Positions 24,568 to 37,400 of a DNA stretch of 64,000 bases are shown piece by piece. A program made the translations under genes and the position numbers. How positions within the stretch are numbered: position 1 is the first letter of the stretch; each line of letters opens with the position of its first letter. Under the pieces are notes generated by a model. That model saw only the letters and a list, made by a program, of their open reading frames with translations, ran no database searches and was not told the origin of the DNA. Source of the DNA: Thunnus maccoyii. Its lineage: Eukaryota > Chordata > Actinopteri > Scombriformes > Scombridae. The stretch is from contig NC_056545.1 of the NCBI RefSeq assembly GCF_910596095.1, positions 23,025,067-23,089,066 of the forward strand, in the 5' to 3' direction.

Positions 24568-26357
24568 AAAAAGAGTCTACCTCAAATTAAGCTTTTAGCA
24601 CCAGTTCAAGCAGGAAGACTGTCAGCCTATTTTATCATCACACTAAATGAACTATTATCCAGTTATTTCACTGGGCTCTGTGCACAGGCTCTCCTATCAT
24701 CCAATCATCATCGTAGCTGAAGAATATTTAAACCACTTCACCTGTCTTACGTGTGTTTTATACACAAATTGAAGAGAAAAACTTACAGCGCACTTACAAA
24801 TTCAACATCATCTCACATTTAGATAATACTGAGTGTCCATTCAGCATCTATCCTTGATGCTGATATTATTTGATGAGGGAGGAAAGCACAATGAGGCTGA
24901 AAGTGTGAGAGAGGAAGTGAGAACAGAAGGATGGAGGATGAATCTCAAAAGCCCCAAACCCTCCCTTGAGTGATGGAAAGTCCCATTTGTCTGTATTAAC
25001 GATGTCAGTATACTGTATTTAGCGTTATGATGGATGTGCATGTATGTGATTGTGTGTATATGTGTACGTATGACCCCGTTTTTGTCCATTCTGTACCTTC
25101 ACTCCTATAAATAACTTGGTGGATGTGGTGGTGGACAGCTTCATTAAGGAGAATCCCAGGGCTCAACTGATGGCTGACAGTTGCAGCGGTGCGCTCAGCA
25201 AATGTCAAAATGGCCTCCACTAAGCTCTCTCTCTCTCTTACTCTCTCTCTCTGTTTCCAAGGTTTCACAAAAAAAAAGTGGTGATGCATGTGAGATGGTG
25301 TTTCTGTGCGTTTGAGGTTTGCTGCACTTATTGTAGTCCAATTTTAAACATATTTGATGTGTGATTTGATTAGAAGCATATGTGCTAGTGACTGTTAAAT
25401 CACGAGGTGCAAAATTCGGCAACTAAAACAAATTAGTTGTAGACTAATTATCATATGCTTTGATTGCCATGCAGGAAAGAAAGGCCATTCTGTTTCAGGC
25501 CTCCCAGTGAAGGAATGTTTCCCCTCATCAAATTCTGGTCATGTGATCCAGTACCAGTTGGAGTCAAAGAGCTTTTGGTTGCAGTACATCACCAGTCAGG
25601 ATACAAGGCCCTTTCTTTTCTGCTAGATTGATAGCAGTATACAGACACCAATCCATCATTCTTATTAGTCAAAGCTTCACTTCAGATGCAACCTTAGTGA
25701 AAACAGGTTTCAAGGACTGAATGCTAGCAGTATTTCTCATTTTACTGACAGCTCACAAGGCCTAGCACTGTAAACTTTTGATGGATTCATCACTGAAAAA
25801 AGCTGCATAAGCAGAATGGTGAAAAACTCAGAAGCTTATAAAGCATTGTCTATGTCCAAGCAGTTCATACTGTTCTTATTAAATTAACAAAATGTCCAAC
25901 CTGATTTAGACAGTGCATCAGTTTTGAGTCCTTCTAAAAGCACTCTGAGTTTTTACATATCTCACAACACTCACATGTTCAAGTGGTTTCCAGATTTAGG
26001 AGATGATATCATTCTTAAATAAGCTGATTCAGTTCTGGGTTATAAAAAGATGACTCTTTCATTCCTGAATATAGCACGGCACACAAATGAGAAAAGCATG
26101 ACAAGCTGCAAAAAAAGATCTGAGCAAACTAAAGGTGAAAATGTGCTCAAGTGTAGAGAAGCAGAGCTGCCTGGCAGTGTGGCTCACAATATAAAGATTG
26201 AAGATGACTGTTATTACCTTCTGTTGGGTCTTTATGCCACCTAGAGGCAAACTGTTGAAAATTATAGAGTTTGAGGCAAAATGCAGCTGTTACAAATTCA
26301 CATATTACCTTCTACTCAAATGTTTTGTCACTCTAATATCCCACATTTCGATGTATT

Positions 26358-26670
26358 AAAGGACAGTTTTACATTTCTAAAAGTCTGTGTGCTCACATCA
26401 CCATATTTATATAGAAATGTCAGAGGTGAGTTAATCAAATATCTTCCAAAGTCTTTTTAGTATAAAATTACCTCTGTGTATTGAGACTGTTGAAGCCTCA
26501 TATTACCTTCAGCTGAACTTTAAACAGAATGAGGACTGTGGATTTTGTCTCCCATCACCTACACTGAAATCATGTTAGCAAGGGAATCTTTTGCCAGTTA
26601 AGCGAGGAGGAACAACTACAATACTACACAAGTACTGCATTAAGATAGACTTGAATAAACATGAATGTGT
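26358..26670. repeat. Diverged relative of the 22 kb foldback element
   Basis: It shares ordered blocks with the element at 22027-22620: ATCTTCCAAAGTCTTTTTAG, then GACTGTTGAAGCCTCATATTA, then GAGGACTGTGGATTTTG. It ends near AGATAGACTTGAATAAACAT. More decayed than the first copy. Confidence 0.5.
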
Positions 26671-27370
26671 GTGACAGTTGCCCTGCCCTGATTGCATCCT
26701 GTATTCAGTTTCTATTTGCAGTGGCTAAACTTCTGTTACAGAAGCATTAGTGACATGAACCCATCTGATGTACACTTGGGAGAGAGCACTACTTCCTACA
26801 CACTCAAGTAGTGACGACCAGCTTATTTTCACTAATTTAACCATTACACTGAGGATCCTGCTGACATGCCCCATTGATTGGTTTGCAGAAATGCAGAAAA
26901 AATGTTATAAATAAATGCACGCTTAAATAATTGCATGAATATGTAGACACATATCCATGCACCTCCCATCTTTGTCCCAGCCTAACAACTCCGACTAACT
27001 GAAATTAAAAAAATCCTTTTTCCTTTCCTTGAATGACACCAAAATCATAACTTGATTAAATTTGCACATTTTCTCTGTATTTCTATATAACTAGAATTTC
27101 AGTTCAAGCTCTTATGATTCTTTTAAATTTCACCTGATTTACTTGCTTCAGTTGTTGTTCTATATTTGCACGTTACATACTTGCACTGCAGCGACTGGAG
27201 CTGGAATGTGTAATTTAGCTGCTATTAATGTCTTGTTTGAAGTGACATTAGAAAGCTAAGTTATTGTAAGGTACATCAATTAGACTGTAACCTCATACTG
27301 TCAGGGGGGCAATTACAGCACTGCAACAGTAAAATAAGTGTCCACTCTATTGTTACATGACAAGCCTCAT

Positions 27371-27376
27371 TTTATT
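27371..27376 (-). terminator. ksr1: Polyadenylation signal, probably of ksr1
   Basis: TTTATT on the plus strand reads AATAAA on the minus strand, about 3.0 kb past the ksr1 stop. An internal TTTATT at about 29804-29809 could give a shorter 3'UTR. Confidence 0.5.
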
Positions 27377-27759
27377 GTCTTCCATGGATGAAAACAGAAA
27401 CTGCGTGTACAGAATGGTAATCACATGCAATACAAAAATATGAATTTTTACAACAACATAAAAAAACATGTATTGGCCCATTCTAAAAAATTGTACAGCT
27501 TTTATACAGTATTTTATACATGAAAAAAATATAAATATATATACATCTGTAATAGCCATAGCAGTACCTATTCAAAAATGTTGTGATGTATTTTACATAT
27601 AAAATGTTTATACAAATATTAGAAGAATCATGTTAATTTGCTATACATTAAATAATGTATGTACATTACATACCATTGGATTTGCAACACATTTAACTGC
27701 AGTCTTTCACGAAACCAACCCTATGTATTCCAACACAGTACGCTCACTCAGTCGCACGT

Positions 27760-27760
<1 letters not shown>

Positions 27761-27803
<43 letters not shown>
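27761..27803. repeat. (CA)n microsatellite in ksr1 3'UTR
   Basis: Forty-three bases of pure CA on the plus strand, so (TG)n in the ksr1 transcript. Confidence 0.95.
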
Positions 27804-27810
<7 letters not shown>

Positions 27811-28562
27811 CAACACATAAATACAAGCACGCCAACTGAAGCCAGCAATTACAAACAGTATACACAAGCGTGCACAAGAGGTAATGTTTTAGGAAGATAT
27901 AGGACACTTTTGCGCCAGGTTCCTGATTTATCTTTTTCTTTTTGCGCAGAGAATGAAATCACTCAACTTCTTGAGAGAAAGATCTTTCTAAATAACTCAT
28001 TTTCTCATAAGGTGCACTTTACACTTCAATGCATGGACATTATTAAAAAGTCTTTAATCATAAATAGCCAGCATTATTCTATTCCCAAGTGGATTGTGAA
28101 CGATGAAGGGAATATTTCACCAGTTTCTTTTCATTTTTCAAATGCGTCCAATCAACGGTGAGTTTACCAGATTATATTCCAAAAAAAGACAACATACAAG
28201 TGAGCATATCACACTGTCCAAGCCTCTGAGACCCTCCTGGAGAAAGAAAACACTGCAAATATGACTATTCAAAACCAAACTAAAAAAAACAACAACAGCA
28301 ACAAAAAAAAAAAAAAAAAAAAAAAAGAGTTCATGATTATTTTTTTCCTGTTGACAAAGTGCATATTGTGTCTAGACATGGGCTGGTGAACGTCTCAGCA
28401 CATGCCATCACACAACCATTAAAAAACTGGGTGAGAGGAGCTGAGAGGCAGTTGGTTTGAGAACATCACTCAAGCAGCCTGTCAAACGTGTGTCAAACCC
28501 TCAAGGAAAACATTGATAAATGAAGTGGTCCATTTAGTAGTAGGGTCCATTTTATGTCCAGC

Positions 28563-28609
28563 AGTGTGTGTGTATGTGTGTGTGTGTGTGTGTGTTTGTG
28601 TTTGTGTTT
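28563..28609. repeat. (GT)n microsatellite in ksr1 3'UTR
   Basis: GT-rich tract on the plus strand with a pure 21-base core (28575-28595), so (AC)n in the ksr1 transcript. Confidence 0.93.
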
Positions 28610-30416
28610 CAGAGAGGAAAAAGAGCCATGTGGTCAGGGCCCCGGCAAGAACAACCACATCACAGCAGCACAGAGAAGGTGAGCGGGCCGAGGACAGGGC
28701 AGCCATCAGCAGGCACAGACCACAGCACGCCAGTCAGTCTCAGCAAAGACACCACAAGCCAGTTAATTCACAAGCCTCAGAGTCCCGAACAACGTTACAG
28801 AAAAAAACCCAAAAAGGAAGGCAAAGAGATATTAGACGAAAGGAGGGAAAGCGCGGAGGACGGTCGTCCCCTCCCTCCCGCCACACCTCGGTCCACCGAT
28901 CCTCTCTTCCGAACAAGAAAACGCAACGGTTAGACATGGAAGATCAGACTGTGGATTAGTGGAAGCAGTGTCTGTTTCAGGCAGAGGCAATGCTTTGATC
29001 AATCCTGTAAGAGTTAAGGATTCAGGAGCATGCAAGGCAGACCCAGGCTTTGTTTTGCATTGCTTATGTTTCAGAGTGACTGCTACAACCTAGATTAGAG
29101 AAGAGAAAAAAAAAGAAGAAAAGAGAGAAAAGAGCAAAAGGAAAACACAAACGTTAGACGGTTAGTGAAAGTTGAAGAAAGAAAGCACAATTTGAAAAGC
29201 AGAAAGATATTACATACACATAGATTAGGTAAAAGATATTCACTAAAAACAGGTCAGGCTGTGTGAGTTCAATCCACAAAGAGATTGCTTGAATATTAAT
29301 TTCATCATTTCAGGTCCAAGCAGACCTAAAGTCATTTGTGTTGTTTTCTTTTAATCTCCCATCAACCAGCTGAAAAAAAAATAGCATTTGACCACACAGG
29401 ATTGATAGTGAAGCCCCATTAAAGATAAAATAGTTGCATGTAGTATTTGAGCAAACATGACAAGAGGTGTGTGAAGAAGCAAATCATAGGCAGAAAGCAG
29501 ATAAAAGTAGGAATCACGACATGAAAGTGAAACTGTAATCATATCATGTGAATAAAGGTGTGGATGGGTGTGTTGCTGCAGGATGTGGGTAAGAAAAACT
29601 GGTTCGGGTACAAAATGGAGAAATGTTCAGTGTTACCACATGAGCATGATTACCAACAGAGATGACAACAAGCTTTTATGGCCATGACTGTATTTTTTTT
29701 TAGACCCTATTTGTTTCCGTATGTACTAAACTGAATTTTTAGTCAGTTGTTTCCCGCTTTAGAAAGCTACTCTCACCTAAAGATGAAATGTCACACAATG
29801 CCCTTTATTTATACCTAGGTGACAGTAAGTACATCTTCCTCCTACCTCCGAAACTGGAAATTGCCATGACCATCCAATCTCACTGTGAGACAGTCGTGAC
29901 ATTACAAAACTGTACATGTAAGAGACAGCGACAGTCATGCCCTGTGACACTTTTTTTTCTGTCAAAAAATGTGTTGTTTTGGTCGAGAGACAACTGTCAA
30001 GAGTGTTGTATGATGAATAAATTAAACAATTCACATTTACATATATAAACCATAACGTTCACATTCCATTTGAGAACAAGCATCCGCAGCTAAAGAGAAC
30101 TATGCCATGGTGCAGTGACAGAGTGCATGAGGGTCATGTGTGATGCTCAACAGAAATACTTCAAACCTTTTTTTTTTTGATATTAAAAAAATTTAACAAA
30201 TTTTTGAATCTTATTTCTACATAAGACTATGCAACCCCAACTCTAACCCTGAGGCAGAAAACTCTGCTTCAGTCTCATATTGTTAGTTGAGTTTGGAGTC
30301 ACTGATCATTATTAAGAAGCCATTGTACCACGAGGAAATAGCAGATACATAATAAGAGATCTTCTTTTGTTTTCACATGTCCAGTGTCGTTAAATCGTCC
30401 TTTGTTTCTGGGATAC

Positions 30417-32479
30417 CTACTCTGCAGACTTCCAGAAGTGTCCTGGGTGGGACAGCCTGCGGTTGAGTTTGGGCAGCTTCTCCAGCATGTCAGCCAGCTG
30501 GGTGAACGTCGGCCTCTCTCTCAGGTCGTACGACCAGCAGGCAGAGAGGATCTCCTGAGACAACAAACCACTTTGTGTCAATACACATAGAAAAATGCTG
30601 AGCCATGTGCTCGCTGGACTGTGGACTATGAATGATGAACGATCTAACATGTTTTGCAACATCTTGATATCTCTGCCTAAATATTTGCATCATTATTTGC
30701 CACTCTTACAAAAGCAAAATAAATATGCACTTTTTTGAATGACTGACAATTTTGCTTCCGTTTCAACTCACAGTGACCTCCTTGCCCAGGCTGATCTCTG
30801 CCAGGACCTTCTTTATGCCCTCTCCGCTCCCCACCTGCCAGATGGTAGCTTCCACAGGCTGGTTGGTGATTGGCCAGTCCCTAGCTTGGAGCTCATACCA
30901 AATGGTGCTTAAAAGGGGAAAGCAGAAGTATGATTATTCTGTCAAATGGTAAAGTCTCTAAGTAAAAGTAAGCTCTTCTCAGTCAAAAACAGGTGTGACA
31001 GGACAGTAGGTCTCCAAAACTTGTGTGTGTATAGCTTACCCAAAGGCGTACACATCTGCCGAGGTGGAGAAAGGAAGGCGGTCCTCATTGTTACCTGGGC
31101 TCATCCTGCGCACAATCTCTGGTGCGAGATAACAAATCCAGCCATGTGGAAGTTTTAGTTTATTCTCACGCCTGGAAGAAAAAAAAAGCACACTTTTCAG
31201 TAACAAAGCAAATGAAGTGGAAAGATGCATTAACTAGAGTGGAAAATACATTATCTACTACTGCAAAACAGCTATTCATAAAGCCAAACACATACAGAGT
31301 ACAAGCTGTGTGTTCAAATGTACTTCAAAAACAAGAGTGTGCTGGAAGTTACAATGTACAATCAGGAGAACTCAGTCTTTGCAAAAAAAAAAAATACTGG
31401 CTGACAAGGGAGATGGATGTCTGCAGGACTGGAGCCACTGTGGACCTCAGCAATTATTACAAATCACTGGACCTCCCCAGGTAATAGTAGTGCAGTGTGA
31501 ACAGCACTTTCGCTGAGGTTGTGTTTTTAAGCCTCTCAAGTGGAGTTTTCTTACCTCCCCTCCTGAACAACTCCAGAGATCCCAAACAGCCCGAAGTCTG
31601 TGATCACAACTTTATTGGTATCATGAAAAACGTTCTTTGACTTCAAGTCTTTGTGAACAATGCCTTTAGCGTGCAGATAGCCCATTCCCTGTAATGGAAG
31701 ACAAACATTGACAGTTCATGAGGCGCTGGCACACAGGCTCTGATGTTAATTCAGACAAGTCTTGGACAAAGCTGGATGTCTAAACTGCTCTACTTAACAT
31801 TTATATCAATTTGAAGGTACATAATGTGGACTCTGGTTATGTATTTTTGAATTCAAAACATAGTTTCCTTGCATTGTTGGACAATTAATGTTTTTTCACT
31901 GTGGCATTTTCTTTTCATGCACATATTAAGACTGAACTGGCAACATGATCTTGGGACATGAAAGCCAAAAGTGAAAACTAAAGAGCAACAAGGCAAAATT
32001 ACAAGTTTTCCAAAATGCAGAAGTTTTAAAATCAAATGCATCAATGAGAGCTCTGACTAGACATAAAAAACATTACCTTTACAATCTCCTGAGCGATTTG
32101 TCTGGTCTTATTAATATCCAAAGTGTTTTTAGTGTCTCTAACAACTGAATACAGCGTCCTCCCTTTACAGAAACTGTGGAGAGAGGTGAAGAGAATGAGG
32201 ATACACTGACGATGAAAACATGTATTCAGGACAGGTTAGAATCATTTTAGAGGTGCAGTATATTTGATATTTCTGCTCTTACCTGGTGATGATGGCTAGG
32301 TGTGGTGGAGCCATGCAGGCCCCCATGAAGAGGACCACGTTCTCATGTCTGGTCTGTCTGTAGTTCATCACCTCCTTTTTAAAGAGCTTCAGATGGTCCT
32401 GGTTGTTCCCATCGATCTCAAGAAGTCGGATGGCCACTTCACCATGCCACCGACCCTTGTGCACCTTGCCCCAGCGGCC
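30417..32479 (-). CDS. ksr1: ksr1 exons 15-20: pseudokinase domain (CA5)
   Basis: Residues about 700-993. Exon 15 gives the glycine loop GRWGKVHKG and VAIRLLE: Arg734 stands where active kinases have the VAIK lysine, the KSR hallmark. Exon 16 gives [12 protein letters not shown] and [12 protein letters not shown]. Exon 17 gives the catalytic-loop variant HKDLKSKN (826-833) and an intact DFG (845-847). Exon 18 holds [15 protein letters not shown] and ADVYAFG; exon 19 [10 protein letters not shown] and SLGKEVT; exon 20 (30417-30554) [15 protein letters not shown] and the conserved end [12 protein letters not shown]. The domain works mainly by dimerising with RAF and binding MEK (established knowledge). 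Confidence 0.94.
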
Positions 32480-34438
32480 CTGGATGAGAAAACAACTTAA
32501 GCCTGAGTGGCCTTTTTTAGAATATGATACATATACTAGTCTCAGTGAGGATTCCTCACCTTTCCTATGAGTTCTCCGAGGTCTAGCTGCTCAAACGGGA
32601 TGTCCCACTCCTGCAGGTAGACACTGGTCTGGCTCGCCTTGCGGGAGATGGGGCCCTTCCACTGGTTTCCCCGAGAGCTGGGCAGATCGTCCAGCTCATC
32701 GCCGTCACACTCACCGTCGGAGCCCATGTTCATCCTCATATCCTCTCCGTCATCCTCATCCTCCCCTTCGTCCTCATTCTCCTCCTCATTGTCCTCGTTC
32801 TCCTCCTCTGCTTCAGGGTCTTCATCTTCAACCTCAATTTCCTCCTCCCCTTCCTGCAAGAGTGTGGTGATGGCTTTGTTATTCTCCTGTGTATAAAGGG
32901 ATAACGCTATCTACCTAAAGCAAGGTACCCAGTTAAGTGTGCACTACGCAGTGTAGACATGTGAAAATGACTTAAGTACTGGTAAATTTTTCTTTCAAAA
33001 ATGTGCTGTCGCTCTTAAATGTATTCTGTAAATCATGAGCCAACATTAACTTACTATTGTTTTTTCTTTACTTTGTGTTGCTGCCTCTATAGTAAAATAG
33101 TGATATTTCCATGTCAGCAACACTCTCCTGGTTAAATGAATAACATCACAACCCCTGACATCATCACAGCCAAACAGGTCAACCTGGTTTCAATAAACAG
33201 TTGTCAGGGGAGCTGCTGTTTAAGGTTAATGCCAGGCCATTTATGCTGAGATCTTTTACAAGAAACCTGCCATTTGGGTATTGTAATGGCATGAAAAATT
33301 GCCATCATTATCATGTTCACTAGGAAATGACCTAATGTATCTGACTGAGTAACTATAATGAGATCTGTTGCCCTTATAACTGCTTCAACACAGTTTGAGA
33401 GAAATTAGTTCGACCCAAGTCACTCTGCTTTGACAGCTGACTTTCAAAAAAAAAAAAAAAAAAAAAACTCCTCTTGGTGCCATAACAAACATCTATTTAA
33501 ATGTACGTCACCATTTTCTCCTCTGTGTGAGGTTAAGAGACATTTGTGTGTTCTGTGGCACCAGTCCAGTACTTCCAAAGGTTACTCCATGAGCTCTACA
33601 ATGAATCTGGCTCTTTCAGTTTAGACATATATGTGCTACAGTAGCTTTGATGGATAACATTATCAGTCTCTATCAGTATATTAGTAAAAAAACAGAACAA
33701 AATATGATGCAAGATAAATTTCATAAATATGAGTCTTAATAGCCTCATAAGCTGACAGTAAAATCTGGAACTTAAGTGTATTTTCTAGACTGCAAACACA
33801 ACATGTTGCGAAATTACCTCTTCATCTTCATCTTCTACCAGCTCAGCATGTATGTCATCCGCTGATTGCTCTATTTCACTGCTGTGATACAGAGATTTGG
33901 TATTAGAGGGTTGGATTCCGGGAAAAACTAAATATTTTAACTATTGTATCATCAGTGAATCTGATTGAACTTGATTTATTCTAAATAAATTATAATGACA
34001 GTCTTACACAGTGTCTTGGAGGACATCCGAGTGCAAAGTAGCAGGACTGGAGACATCTGTGGAGAGAGAATTAAAGGTGGTTTAGGAAAGAATGAGAAGA
34101 ATGAGAAAAATTATTCTCCCTTTTCCAAAGGGCTTGGTGCATTAGCCTCTTGGCCGACCACATACAGAACAGAACATGACTGACCATGCAGTTTCCCACT
34201 ACCACCAGCAGATGGGGTCAAAATGGCTCCTAGTGTCAACATGCAAACCTAGTGCTGGCACACAGTGACAGACAGCTAACTGCCACAAACCTGACAGCAA
34301 ACATGCAGAGGACAGGGAGAACTGCAGGGAATCTAAGGTTTGGAGAGTGCAAAGATGGGATAGTAACAATGCATCATGACATTTTGGGACTCACCAGGGA
34401 AGATAAACTGCTGTCTATGCTGAAAGTAACAGGCGGCT

Positions 34439-34473
<35 letters not shown>

Positions 34474-37400
34474 GGGAAAGACCGACAAGCATTTCAGGGA
34501 GAGAGACTGTTGGTTAGAGAAGCTTTGAATTAACAGACTTTGTAAAAAAAAAAGCATATCTACAATTGTCTTTCAGTGTTAATGCCATATATGAGCGAAA
34601 GGGAGAGAAGTATGTTTGAGGCCAATACTGTTAAACTGGAAAAGTGATCTAGGGAAAAAAATCTGTATCATAAGGGAAATGAAGACTACAATTCTAGCAT
34701 GCACATTTCAGTACGTACAATATTTTTGTTTGTCAGGCTATATGGCTATCTATACTTGTGTATATCTGTGTGTCTCTGTATACAGGCGTCTGTGACGCTT
34801 ACCTGGGAAGTTAAAGCGGCTATCCCGATGGCCTTTGGGCGAGGGGTTGGGTGGTGGAGTGGCGCTGGGTGGGTTGCTCTGCTGGAAGGGTGCTGGGGAG
34901 GAGGGTGTGGATGAGGTGGTGGAGGACGGATTGCTGCTGGAGTCCAGCTGGTTCAGCACTGGAGGATGATCCTGGTGGGACGGGGATGAATGCAAACAAC
35001 ACTAATCAGGATTGATGGATGATGGTCATATGATATTATATTTAAAATGACATCTACAACTTCTGCATTTCATTTTACATTGCAGCAGTCAGGTGAGGTT
35101 TTCAGGTGAATCTGACAGATTTCTTTATGGCAGAAAGAAGAATGCTTGATGGCAAAAATGGCACAAGTGTCATTAATTTTTACAATGTTTTGTAAGGGCA
35201 GATGGTAGAATAGGATCAGGCAGAGATACAAGTTATCTGTGTAACAAGAACCAATGGGGATTATTGCAAATAAAGTCTTAATTCCCATACATATAAACAC
35301 TAAGTGCCATAGACAAGACTCTAGTCTGGCACTTCAGTGCCACTACATTATGGCTGTATTGATTTACATGTTGATATCAAGCTGTCATAGTTAAGTTGAC
35401 AATGACGCAGTGCTGTTTCAAATTACAACAGTCGGACAGTGTAGAACCCATAAGCCTTTTTTTACCTTTTTGGTAATGGCCTTTGGTAGTGTGCCAAACT
35501 GTGGTGCTTCTGGCGGCCGGTCCACAGGGTTGTTTATATCAGACGGAACAGACTCAGTCCTTCGAATTTTGGCAACTAGAAGAGAATTACGTAAGGTCAC
35601 AATGTATACGCACACTCATTGCGTCAATATGTTGCAGATTGAGGATACAACAAAGCTTACTTGGCAGAAAGGAGATTCTGCAGGATGGAGCTTCTTTCGT
35701 GCATTTGTTGTGGCACTTTAACCTGCGCAAAAAGTAGGCAGCATATTAGAGATGCAGTAGCTATCAGCACATGGCACCTAGAAATCACATGTATACCACG
35801 GCCAAGGATCAAATTGTGTCAGAGCCCTCTCTACTGTGTCTTGTGTCTGATGTGCTACTGTTTTACTATCTCGGTCAATAATAAAAATGTTGAGTGAACT
35901 GTGCATTAAAAAGAAAGCGCTCAACTCACCGACAGTGTTTGCACTTCACCCCAAACATCATGTTCTTCTGGCACACCTGACATGTCTGGGACAACCAGGA
36001 CTTGGTTGAAAACCTGAACAAATAGAAATGCTATTAGACCTACAGCGTTAAAGTACTGCACAGTTATTAATATGGTTAATTGATTACTTCATTAAGAACA
36101 AATCTAGTTTGTTTGGTTTATTATGATACATGCTTAGGATAAAATATTCTGTGTGAGAGCAGGAAAGATCTACCTGTGTGTGACTGCTAGGCCTATGTCC
36201 CTCCTCACTGCTTGTGGGGAGTTGCGATGCACTGCTACGTTATCTAGAAGGAAGGAAAAGAAAGGGAGAAAGATTTAATGAAGTGACCCCAGTGGTTAAT
36301 CACATACTGAGAATTTAACAATTTAGATTTTGTCATTGGAACAGGGTCAAACTAAATTTCGGATGTGATTTCCACACACAGAAGGGATTGTGGAGATGTT
36401 GCAGACCCAAACTTTTCATTCACATTTAAGCCCAAACACACACATGCAAGCACAAGAATGCATAGAAAATAAAGATGAGGAATTGAATTTTCCTAGAACC
36501 CATTATACAACCAAACTATGCAATTAAATGCAGAAATGTCAATCATTTTGAATAGGTCATCTGGGATAAACCACTACTTTTGAAATGTCAAACATGCGTT
36601 CACCAAATGTGCAAAATAGAAATTAACACACGTGCATGACTCACTCTTAATGGTGCTGTGCTCTTCCAGGAGGGTTGGCGTGCCAGGAAGGGTGTAAGGT
36701 GCTGTGGTGGCAGCCGGGGTGACTCCAGGGGTGCGCGCAGACATGACAGGGTAGCGAGAAGGTGAGTCCTCACATCCATTCCCATTGACTTGCATATTCA
36801 GGAACAACTTATTCTTTTTAATACATCTGGAGGAAGAGAAAACAAAAAAAGGAGAATTAGAAGGTATACAGTATATGGGCAAAAACCAGACAGGATACCT
36901 CAGAATGTCCACAGAACCGCTTGCGCACTATACTGTATGAGACAGATTATGTAAGGGCTAGAGAGAGGCACGTTGTAGCACCTAAATAGCATTGGCATGG
37001 GATAACCAGGGTGACATCCCTAACACCCAGATTGAAGTCACAAGGAGGACTGATCCATGAGCACCTAGTAGTGCCAGTGCTGTGACGGTTTATACACACA
37101 TGCACGTACGCAGGGACAAACTAGTAAGATTGTCCGAGCATGCGTTAGATGCATTGGATCTATGTCAGCCATGTTTACTTCTGCCTTTGCCAGCTTTTTT
37201 TTTTTCAGTTAAGCTTTCCATAAACAGACAGGATATTATGGATAAACATGTGGCTTGTTTGTGTATGTGCGTCCAATCACAATAGAGAGAGAGAGAGAGA
37301 CAGAGAGACAGAGAGGGATTGTGTGTGTCTTGCCACCTCTGAGCATTAGTCCTAGGAAATACTTCCTGTTTTGACATGACTCATAATCTCTGGGAATCTG

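Larger units (their letters stand above)
21775..27350. other. Region between evi2a and the ksr1 3' end, no gene recognised
   Basis: AT-rich DNA. It should contain the evi2a non-coding first exon and promoter, not located. It holds an A-run (21899-21922), a long foldback repeat (22027-22620), a diverged relative of it (26358-26670), a C-run with a TTCTA repeat (23711-23760) and an (AAC)n run (24533-24567). No NF1 exon was seen on the plus strand, where mammalian NF1 would continue. The short open frames do not resemble known families. Confidence 0.5.
27355..30416 (-). other. ksr1: ksr1 3'UTR, about 3 kb
   Basis: AT-rich sequence after the ksr1 stop, ending near an AATAAA. It contains a (CA)n at 27761-27803, a (GT)n at 28563-28609 in the opposite orientation, and an A-run at 28302-28326. 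Several open frames on the plus strand here (for example 28513-28959) are judged accidental. The extent is inferred from the poly(A) signal only. Confidence 0.6.

Noticed and set aside
7099-27350. Search for NF1 exons around omg and evi2a
   Set aside because: No stretch resembling conserved NF1 segments was seen on the plus strand; by-eye search could miss short or decayed exons.
28513-28959. Plus-strand open frames of 148 and 121 codons opposite the ksr1 3'UTR
   Set aside because: They begin in a (GT)n repeat and continue as low-complexity Arg/Ser/Gln; no homology recognised.
32639-32896. Ser-rich plus-strand open frame
   Set aside because: Reverse reading of the acidic tract of ksr1 exon 14.
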